Of a stretch of DNA of 38,257 nucleotides, positions 15,084 to 21,274 are shown piece after piece. Under the pieces are notes generated by a model. The model saw nothing but the letters and a program-made list of their open reading frames with translations. It did not search any database and was not told where the DNA came from. Every line of letters begins with the position of its first letter. The stretch's first letter is position 1. The translations under genes and the position numbers were made by a program. Origin of the DNA: Streptosporangiaceae bacterium (lineage in GTDB: Bacteria > Actinomycetota > Actinomycetes > Streptosporangiales > Streptosporangiaceae); the NCBI GenBank assembly GCA_025934635.1, contig JAICWX010000053.1, positions 1 to 38,257 of the forward strand, in the 5' to 3' direction.

Positions 15084-15908
15084 TCATGACAGGTCTGGAT
15101 CCACGCCGGGTCCGGTGTCCGGCTGGGGTCCCGTGTCGGGCCCAGGTCCGGAGTCCGGGTGCGGCCCGGAGTCCGGCGCGGGTCCGGAGTCTGGGTGCGG
15201 CCCGGAGTCCGGCGCGGGTCCGGAGTCTGGATGCGGCCCGGAGTCCGGCGCAGGTCCGGAGTCTGGATGCGGCCCGGAGTCCGGCGCGGGCCCGGAGTCT
15301 GGATGCGAGCTGCCGGGGGCCGGGCCGACGGGCCGCGCCGAACTGCCAGGCACCGGTGCGCCCAGGTCCGTGAGCCGCTGCTCGGCCGCTTGCAGACCCC
15401 TTCCGGCGGTGCCCGCCTGATCCTGCGCGGCCCACGCCTCGCCCTGGGCCTGGCTGGTCGCCAGCCGCGCCGCCGCCACGTCGGAATCGGTGGCGGGCGC
15501 CTGAGCGAGCTGGTTCTCGGCCTGCTGGGCGGCTTCTACCCGCTGCTGGGCCGCCGCGAGGTTTTGCTGGGCGGCGTCCGACTCGCGCAAGGCACCATCA
15601 TACTGAGCCCTGGCCATCGATACCTGCTCGGCGTGGCCGGGATCGACGGGCGGATCGCCGTATTCGGCCGGCCGGCCCTCGTCAGCGATTTCTGCCTCGG
15701 ACAGCTCTTCGACGGTGACTTCGGCTTCCTCCCTACGCTCGAGGTCATCCGCGAGGTCGGCTAGCCCTATCTCGGGGCGTTCCGGTCGCACCTCCATCAC
15801 CTGCGGCTGCAGCGGTTCAAGCTCGCTGGGCGCGGGCAAGTTGGCTTCCGTCACCGAGAGCGTGAGCATGCCCGCGAAGACGATGCCGCGCAGTCCGTTC
15901 CTGGTCAT
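15084..15908 (-). CDS. Exported coiled-coil protein with Pro-rich tandem-repeat tail, function unknown
   Basis: ATG 15908 overlaps the preceding stop (ATGA), which settles the start; the protein has 274 residues. Residues 7-20 (RGIVFAGMLTLSVT) look like a weak signal or short membrane segment. Residues 24-92 are acidic. Residues 94-180 (for example QQNLAAAQQRVEAAQQAENQ) are Ala/Gln/Glu-rich and should form a coiled coil. The tail from 200 to 268 consists of DSGPAPDSGPHP repeats encoded by a 36-bp DNA repeat. The layout suggests an extracytoplasmic spacer or wall-spanning element. It is the last gene of the zinc-ribbon/ATPase operon. No family is recognised. Confidence 0.7.
   Translation of the reverse strand: MTRNGLRGIVFAGMLTLSVTEANLPAPSELEPLQPQVMEVRPERPEIGLADLADDLERREEAEVTVEELSEAEIADEGRPAEYGDPPVDPGHAEQVSMARAQYDGALRESDAAQQNLAAAQQRVEAAQQAENQLAQAPATDSDVAAARLATSQAQGEAWAAQDQAGTAGRGLQAAEQRLTDLGAPVPGSSARPVGPAPGSSHPDSGPAPDSGPHPDSGPAPDSGPHPDSGPAPDSGPHPDSGPAPDSGPHPDSGPGPDTGPQPDTGPGVDPDLS
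15150..15310 (-). repeat. 36-bp coding tandem repeat, four units plus a partial
   Basis: Units start at 15150, 15186, 15222 and 15258, with a partial one from 15294. They differ at only a few bases (GGGTGC/GGATGC, GTCCGG/GTCTGG, GCGGGT/GCAGGT). Each codes the 12-residue block DSGPAPDSGPHP on the minus strand. The divergence is mostly silent or conservative, so the coding frame is maintained. Copy number is likely variable between strains. Confidence 0.92.
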
Positions 15909-16501
15909 CGCGGCCACCCGTCGGCCAGGTCGAGCCCGATCAGCCCGGCCCGCATCAGCGTCGGGATCCAGCCCACCACGTGTCGCGCGGCGTCGAACGC
16001 CGGGCCGGCCGCTGTGGTGTCGATCTTGGCGCACAGTCCGGCGATCGACGTCCTGCCGTCGGCCCAGAGCAGGAACTGGTAGACGACCGCATCGACCCGC
16101 AACTGCGGGGCCGCACCGTAGGCCGCCACGAGGAAATACGGAGACTGATGCGGGCCGTTCCCGACCAGCCGGCCGGCCAGCCTGACGCTCAGCCTGGCGG
16201 CCATGTCACGCACTGGCCCTGGTTCATCGGCGTACGCCATGACGAGGCGCGCCGCCTCCAGCCTGGCGAGCACCGCGGCCGGGTCGGCCACGCCGGCCCG
16301 GCCGGCCTGGTCGAGCAGCGCCCCGGCTGCGGGCGCAAGCTGGCTCACGTCCCATAGCTTGTAGTCGTCTTCGTCCAGGGAGGACAGGCTGTCGCCGAGC
16401 CGCACCAGGCCGCCGCCGTCGGGCAGGCCGCCGAAGCCGGACGTGACGCCGCCGGGGGTCCCCACGGCGAGGACTCTCCGCTCGAGGTCGGGCCGCGTCA
16501 T
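15905..16501 (-). CDS. Uncharacterised 198-residue protein coupled to the VirD4-like ATPase
   Basis: Start and stop both lie in ATGA overlaps (16498-16501 and 15905-15908), so translation is coupled to the ATPase upstream and the coiled-coil gene downstream. No family is recognised. Two similar modules may be present: RLGDSLSSLDEDDYKLWDVS with VLARLEAARLVMAY (about 34-90), and LRVDAVVYQFLLWADGRTSI with LMRAGLIGLDL (about 134-192). Each looks like a short helical bundle ending in a wing, reminiscent of PqqD-like or winged-helix folds. It has no membrane segment or signal. A partner or adaptor of the ATPase is a reasonable inference. Confidence 0.72.
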   Translation of the reverse strand: MTRPDLERRVLAVGTPGGVTSGFGGLPDGGGLVRLGDSLSSLDEDDYKLWDVSQLAPAAGALLDQAGRAGVADPAAVLARLEAARLVMAYADEPGPVRDMAARLSVRLAGRLVGNGPHQSPYFLVAAYGAAPQLRVDAVVYQFLLWADGRTSIAGLCAKIDTTAAGPAFDAARHVVGWIPTLMRAGLIGLDLADGWPR

Positions 16502-17862
16502 CGGGCCTGGTCCGGGGCATGCTCGCGGAAGGCGAAGAAGAACGGGGGCCCCTCCGGCAGCGAAACGATGCAGTGGCCGACCGACAGTCCGGACAGCTCC
16601 CAGTCCTCGATGACGTTCCCGTCGACGAGTTCCTGCCGTACCCCCTGGGACCGGATAGCCGCGTGGGTGGTGATCTGTTTTCTGTTGCTGCCGAACCGCT
16701 GCCGGACCAGGTTGCGGCTGGCGTCGTCCATCAGCCGGAAGGCGAAGACGCTGCCGAAGCCCGACAGTATGGTCCGGCCGACCTCGGGCCCGTACGCATG
16801 CAAGACCTGGTCGATGTTCTGCGTCCCGACGATGAACTTCAGGCCGAGGCTGCGGCCGAAGTTGATCCCGTCACTGATGTGTGACAGCTCGGGCAGCAAG
16901 GCGAACTCATCGAGTATCAGGTAGACACTGCCCCGGCCGCCGCGGCGGGGCAGCCCGAGTGCCTCCTTGATCGCCAGGTCCATCAGCACCCGGTACACCG
17001 GCAGCAGGCGGCTGCCGATGGCGATGTCGTACTCGATGAACAGGGCGCGAGCACCCTTGCCGCGGACGAACTGGCGCACCGAGAAATCGCCCTTCCGGCG
17101 GAAGGTGCTCGAAAACGCGTTGCCGATGGTCTGCTGCAAGAACGCGCGGACGGAATCGGGGGTGTTGCCGCTGCCGGCGAGATAGCGAGCCTGGCCGGCC
17201 AGGTCCGGGTGGCTGGTGATCAGGTCCCAGAGGTCCTTGTGGGATCGTTCGAGCTGACTTCTCAGGTCGGCATTGGAGTATTCCTGGCCCTTCTCCCGGG
17301 ACATCGCCTCCATGACCGCGTAGAAGACATCCCGGGCGGCGGCGGCGAAGAAGAAGTTCTGCGAGGCGCGGGAGAGGTCCTCGCTGAAGACCGTCGAGGC
17401 GATCTCGTAGGCCTGATCGCTCCGCGCATCCTGATCTTCGTCGATCATTTCCCGGAACACGTTCCACACCACGCCGCCGGGCACGGCGCCCGGATCGCTG
17501 GCGATGACCGCGTCGCCCGGCCGGTAAGCCTCGCGGAGGAAGTCGCCCTTGGTGTCGAACACGACGAACACGTCGTCCGGATCGGCCCGCTCGCGCAGCG
17601 CCGAGACCAGCTGCATCATCGCGTTGGTCTTGCCGGTGCCGATGCCGCCGAGGAACAGCAGGTGACGGCTGAGGTAGTCGTCGTCGTAGCGTACGGCGCC
17701 GCCGTGTCCCTGCAGGACCGCGCGCATGACCTGGCCCCGGAACGGCGCCCCGGCTACCTGCGGCGTCGGGCCGATGGCCATCCCCTCGAGCAGGGACACC
17801 CGGACCGGCTGCTGGCCGTCCGCCAGGCCGGCGCCGCCGCCCGGGTCCACGAGATTGCTCAC
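16498..17862 (-). CDS. VirD4/TraD/HerA-like hexameric-type ATPase (type IV coupling-protein superfamily)
   Basis: The protein has 454 residues (GTG start). Walker A is GGIGTGKT at 72-79 after FRGQVMRAVLQGHGG; Walker B is YLILDE at 314-319. A TraD-like sensor (FIVGTQNIDQVL, 343-354) and the end segment SGFGSVFAFRLMDDASRNLV also match VirD4/TraG coupling proteins, which pump DNA or protein substrates. FDTKGDFLREAY after Walker A is typical of this class. Unlike conjugative coupling proteins it has no N-terminal membrane helices; anchoring could come from the three membrane zinc-ribbon proteins encoded upstream. No relaxase, VirB4 or pilus gene is near, so an unconventional translocase is possible. 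A simple HerA/FtsK-like DNA role is the alternative. Confidence 0.85.
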   Translation of the reverse strand: MSNLVDPGGGAGLADGQQPVRVSLLEGMAIGPTPQVAGAPFRGQVMRAVLQGHGGAVRYDDDYLSRHLLFLGGIGTGKTNAMMQLVSALRERADPDDVFVVFDTKGDFLREAYRPGDAVIASDPGAVPGGVVWNVFREMIDEDQDARSDQAYEIASTVFSEDLSRASQNFFFAAAARDVFYAVMEAMSREKGQEYSNADLRSQLERSHKDLWDLITSHPDLAGQARYLAGSGNTPDSVRAFLQQTIGNAFSSTFRRKGDFSVRQFVRGKGARALFIEYDIAIGSRLLPVYRVLMDLAIKEALGLPRRGGRGSVYLILDEFALLPELSHISDGINFGRSLGLKFIVGTQNIDQVLHAYGPEVGRTILSGFGSVFAFRLMDDASRNLVRQRFGSNRKQITTHAAIRSQGVRQELVDGNVIEDWELSGLSVGHCIVSLPEGPPFFFAFREHAPDQAR

Positions 17863-17871
17863 CGGCGCCGG

Positions 17872-18726
17872 CTAGGCGCGGGTGCGGTCGAAGGCCGCCG
17901 CGCCGGCGGCGACGCCCCAGTGCGTGTCGGCCAGGTTGCCCCTGGTCTGCAGGTCGAAGATCAGCGCGCCGAGCTCGGCGATGAGCTGCTCGCTGTCTGC
18001 TCCGGGTACCCCTTCGTCGAGTACGTCGTCCGCGGTGAAGACCCCCAGGATCTCGTACAGCCAGCCGGGCAGCAGCGTCTTGATGAGGCGGGCGACAACG
18101 CCGTGCCGCCCGGCCTGGCCGAAGACAATCGGCTGCCCCTGGGCCCCCGCGTGGATCACCACGCCCACGGCGCCCCGCTTGGCCGCGCCGGCCGCGAGCC
18201 GCCAGGCACAGAAGAAGGCGATCGCGCCGAAGACGACGGCGATCGGGATGCCTCCGGTGACGAGGAAGCTCAGCGCGATGAGCCCCGTCACGACGGTGAA
18301 GATCAGCAGGCCGAGGCTGAACCGCCGTGACACCGCGGCCGTCACGCCCGTGACGTGCTCCAGCTTTACCTGCTGGACCAGGGCGCTGGGCCGCTGCGTG
18401 CCCCGGCCCCTCGCGCGTGCGTAGAGCACCACCCTGGTGTCGGTCACGAAGATCATTCCCTCGCCCTGCGCCTGGGTCCGCAGCTGGACCGCGCGGTAAT
18501 GGCGCCAGAGGACCTCCCCGTCTCCGAGCACGATCGGCGTCCCGGGCAGCGTGCCGACCACGTCCGCCGGCGCAGGCACGCCGTACACCGGTCCGCCGGC
18601 CACCGGCGTCCCGTATCCGCCGTCGGCGTGCCCGTCCGGGCTTGCCGCCGCGCTCACCGATTCGCCGCAGGTATCACAGAACTTCTGGCCAGCCTCGATG
18701 ACTGATCCACACGATGGGCAATTCAC
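17872..18726 (-). CDS. Zinc-ribbon membrane protein with PH-like domain and two transmembrane helices
   Basis: The protein has 284 residues (GTG start after GAGGAGC). An N-terminal zinc ribbon has Cys3, Cys6, Cys17 and Cys20 (C-x2-C-x10-C-x2-C). A Gly/Pro linker follows, then a domain at 65-135 (GEVLWRHYRAVQL, GMIFVTDTRVVLYAR, LEHVTGVTA) that resembles bacterial PH-like domains. Two helices lie at about 137-156 and 160-178. The C-terminal 100 residues (QLIAELGALIFDLQTRG) are cytoplasmic if the ribbon is. It is separated by 9 bases from the ATPase gene. The role may be membrane docking; no enzyme motif is seen. Confidence 0.78.
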   Translation of the reverse strand: MNCPSCGSVIEAGQKFCDTCGESVSAAASPDGHADGGYGTPVAGGPVYGVPAPADVVGTLPGTPIVLGDGEVLWRHYRAVQLRTQAQGEGMIFVTDTRVVLYARARGRGTQRPSALVQQVKLEHVTGVTAAVSRRFSLGLLIFTVVTGLIALSFLVTGGIPIAVVFGAIAFFCAWRLAAGAAKRGAVGVVIHAGAQGQPIVFGQAGRHGVVARLIKTLLPGWLYEILGVFTADDVLDEGVPGADSEQLIAELGALIFDLQTRGNLADTHWGVAAGAAAFDRTRA

Positions 18727-18761
18727 AACTGTCCGCTCCTCAGGGCCGCCGCCAGCGAATT

Positions 18762-19604
18762 TTAATTCGTTTGAAGTACGTGAGCATGGATGACGATTCC
18801 GCCGGCGACCGTGTAGACGCCGCTGAAATACTTGATCGTCCCGTCGGTCTGATCGGCCTCCAGTCGGGCCGTCACCTGGTCGCCGTCGACCGAGACAATC
18901 GTGACGGCGTCTGTCGCCGTGCCGTTCAACCCGGCGACAAAGGCCTGGTAGGACGGGCTAGCGACCTTCCCGCCGAGCTTCCACGCCAAGGGGTAGTCGT
19001 GAACGTTAATGGCCGCGAAATAGTCCCGGACGACCGCGGCCGGGCCAGTGCCGGCCGGTGCGGTGCCGGCCGGTGCGGGCGAGCTTGCGGGAGCAGCGGG
19101 GCTCGTATCGACGGGGCCGGTATCGACAGGGGCCGGAACCGCCGTTGGCGATCCGGCGGGCGATGATCCCGCGGCAGCCGGCCCGGCGGTCGGGGCCTGC
19201 TGCGCGGCCGCGGTCGTCTGCGTGAACGCGGCAGGCGGCGGGACCGCGATATCCGGCTTTCCGGACGTGAATACCTCCGGTGGCCAGCTGAGCAGCCAGC
19301 CTGATATCACGGCTAGGCCGAGAACGGCCACCGCGGCGCCGATAAGAATTCCGCGCAGCGACCAATTGCCCTCGCCATCCGGAATCGCCGGACGAAAGTG
19401 GCCTTCATTCCGCGGCGCCTTTTCTAAAGGGGCGGGCCGCTGGCTCGGCGGGTAATTCGAAACACTACGGGCCGGCTGGCTGGTGGCTGTCTGCGTCGGT
19501 ACCGAAGCAGACGCAGCGAGCGAGGAACCGCAGTCGCGGCAGAAACGCGAGTTTTCCTTATTCGCCTGTCCGCACGCTGGACAGGCGAAAGCAAATGGCG
19601 CCAA
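18762..19604 (-). CDS. Zinc-ribbon, single-pass membrane protein with extracytoplasmic NTF2-like domain
   Basis: A TTG start is supported by GGAGGGGG directly upstream; the protein has 280 residues. The zinc ribbon has Cys8, Cys11, Cys22 and Cys25, the same C-x2-C-x10-C-x2-C spacing as its neighbours. A Pro-rich linker leads to one membrane helix (about 83-106, RGILIGAAVAVLGLAVISGW). An Ala/Pro/Thr stalk (107-190) and a compact domain (190-280: AVVRDYFAAINVHDYPLAWK, DGTIKYFSGVYTV) follow; the domain looks NTF2-like, as in lumazine-binding or VirB8-type ectodomains. The topology puts the zinc ribbon inside the cell and the NTF2-like domain outside. A bridge between a cytoplasmic machine and the wall space is a fair guess. 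Confidence 0.76.
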   Translation of the reverse strand: MAPFAFACPACGQANKENSRFCRDCGSSLAASASVPTQTATSQPARSVSNYPPSQRPAPLEKAPRNEGHFRPAIPDGEGNWSLRGILIGAAVAVLGLAVISGWLLSWPPEVFTSGKPDIAVPPPAAFTQTTAAAQQAPTAGPAAAGSSPAGSPTAVPAPVDTGPVDTSPAAPASSPAPAGTAPAGTGPAAVVRDYFAAINVHDYPLAWKLGGKVASPSYQAFVAGLNGTATDAVTIVSVDGDQVTARLEADQTDGTIKYFSGVYTVAGGIVIHAHVLQTN

Positions 19605-19698
19605 TCCCCCTCCGATCCGGACTTAGCCCGGAAACCCTCCCAGCCCGGACAATATCAAAGCCGGCGGGCATTCGCTAGAGGGGATCCGGGGATAGCGC

Positions 19699-20811
19699 TC
19701 AGATCTGGTTCCACTGATAATCCGGCAGGTCGTACTTGCTCGCAATCCCGGACCAGAGCGCGGCGAAGGCTTGCTTGTTCGTCGTGGCTTGCTGATCGGG
19801 AACCGACGCGGCCTGGTAGTTCGGATCGGAGGAGTAGCCACTGGTGCTGCACCCCTGCGAGATCCCGTCCTGCGTCCACTTGGCGTAGTCCTGGTCGGCC
19901 AGGACCGAAGCCTGCCAGGCCGCGGTGAGGTCCTGGAGCATGGCCGCGGGCAGGGCCGAGCGGTCGGGCAGGGTGCCGAGATCGGTCAGCAGGGACGTAC
20001 GCGACGCCGCGGCGCTGTCGAAGACCGTCTTGTCCTGGCCGAGGTCGGACGAGCAGTTCTGGACGTCGGTGACGGCCTGGGTGATCGCGCTGCGGTTGGT
20101 GCCGCTGCGGGCTAGCAGCGCCGCCAGGGCGCCGGCCGCCTGCTGTTCCGGCGGCAGCGAGGAAGCGGGCGTCGGGGCGGCGCTCGCCGACGTCGGGACG
20201 CCGGCCGGCGACGCAGGCCCTGCGCTGGTGCTCTGCTGGGCGGGGCCGGCCTTGTGCGATTTGTGGCCGAGGACGGTAAGGCCGATTCCCGTGCCCACGC
20301 CGAGCACCACCACGGCTATGAGTGCCGCCAGGAGCGGCCACCGGGAGCTACCCCGGTGCCGGGGCGGCGGCATCCGGGCTGGCGGGCCGGGTTCCGGGCC
20401 CCGCTGCGGCGTGGCCGGGGGAGAAGGCGGCGGCCACGGCACGACGGCGGCGCTGGGCGCGGGTGACGGCCACGACGGCGCGCTTTCCCGTGCCGCGGCC
20501 ATGTCACGCGCCGGGTCCGGGTCGCGTACTGGTGCCACATCGCGGGCCGGGGTCATATCGGGTGACGGGGCCTGGACTGCCTCGGCCGGAGCCGCCGCGG
20601 GCTGGACGGTGGTCGGCGTGTAGCCGGACCAGGCCGACTGGCCCGTCGTCGGCGTGTATCCCGGGTAGCCGCCCCCAGCCGGGGGGCCCGCGCTGGACTG
20701 AGTCGCCGGCTGCCCCGGTTCACCGACCGGGCGGCCGCACTCCGGGCAGAATCGTGCCCCCAGCCGGAATACCTGCCCGCAGCTGTCGCAGGTCGGCGAA
20801 GAACTCATCAT
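19699..20811 (-). CDS. Zinc-ribbon, single-pass membrane protein with helical ectodomain
   Basis: ATG 20811 (or the adjacent ATG 20808) is chosen because GGAGGG precedes it; a frame extending to 20898 lacks both SD and family character. The protein has 370 residues. The zinc ribbon is Cys8, Cys11, Cys22, Cys25. A long Pro/Ala/Arg region (30-155) holds a duplicated GYTPTT motif. One membrane helix lies at 158-181 (PLLAALIAVVVLGVGTGIGL). The ectodomain (about 225-370) is helical, with two Cys (QNCSSDL and QGCSTSG) that may pair outside the cell. It is first in the six-gene operon; gaps to the next genes are 94, 35 and 9 bases, then two 4-base overlaps. No family is recognised beyond the ribbon. 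Confidence 0.76.
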   Translation of the reverse strand: MMSSSPTCDSCGQVFRLGARFCPECGRPVGEPGQPATQSSAGPPAGGGYPGYTPTTGQSAWSGYTPTTVQPAAAPAEAVQAPSPDMTPARDVAPVRDPDPARDMAAARESAPSWPSPAPSAAVVPWPPPSPPATPQRGPEPGPPARMPPPRHRGSSRWPLLAALIAVVVLGVGTGIGLTVLGHKSHKAGPAQQSTSAGPASPAGVPTSASAAPTPASSLPPEQQAAGALAALLARSGTNRSAITQAVTDVQNCSSDLGQDKTVFDSAAASRTSLLTDLGTLPDRSALPAAMLQDLTAAWQASVLADQDYAKWTQDGISQGCSTSGYSSDPNYQAASVPDQQATTNKQAFAALWSGIASKYDLPDYQWNQI

Positions 20812-21172
20812 GCATGCCCTCCGGATCGCCTGCCACCAGTTAGCGGGACCGGTAAAGCAGGAATTCCCCTCCCCGGCGGAGGCGCCATGCGATATCACCT
20901 ACCGCGCCGCCGCGTCCGCCGCACCTGGCCAATAGTAAGCACAACGGCCGGCTCTTTAGAAGGACAATGTGGCCGCCGATTGCCCATGCTGCCAGGGCCC
21001 GGTGAATGTGAGCCAGGTCCGGCCAATTCCGGCCCCGCGTGCGCCGCGCCGGGCCCGGCGCGGCGCACGCGTCTATTCGTTAATATGTTTGGGTGGTCCC
21101 GGAATTCAGCACAGCCCGGAGATGACACCTGCCCGCGGCATAACCGGGCGCTGTCACGGGAAACGGGACATC
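20812..21172. other. Region upstream of the zinc-ribbon operon
   Basis: About 360 bases without a supported gene. It should contain the minus-strand promoter of the six-gene operon. AT-richer stretches are at 20851-20870 (on plus, GTAAAGCAGGAATTCC), 20930-20965 and 21070-21100 (TTCGTTAATATG). No confident -35/-10 pair or terminator was found. Confidence 0.45.
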
Positions 21173-21226
21173 ATGGCCACCGGCCGGGCCCACGCGGTAG
21201 ACGGCGGCCCCGGACTTACGATCTGA
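21173..21226 (+). pseudogene. SDR C-terminal remnant
   Basis: The 17 codons read MATGRAHAVDGGPGLTI and stop. They match the end of the SDR at 14275-15009 (ATGQTLVVDGGLGLTI) at 11 of 16 positions by eye, and upstream sequence has no SDR character. It is probably the tail of a deleted SDR gene directly before the acylase gene. The match is short, so chance cannot be excluded. Confidence 0.4.
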
Positions 21227-21274
21227 TCGCCTTGAGAAGATCGGCTGCGGCCGAGGGCTCCCAGGGAGGCGCTG

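Noticed and set aside
15150..15310. CRISPR-like regular repeats of 36 bp
   Set aside because: The repeats are contiguous without unique spacers and stay in frame inside a coding gene; no cas genes are near.
16498..17862. Calling the ATPase region an integrative conjugative element
   Set aside because: No relaxase, VirB4, TraA-like pilot, integrase, excisionase or tRNA attachment site is present in the window.
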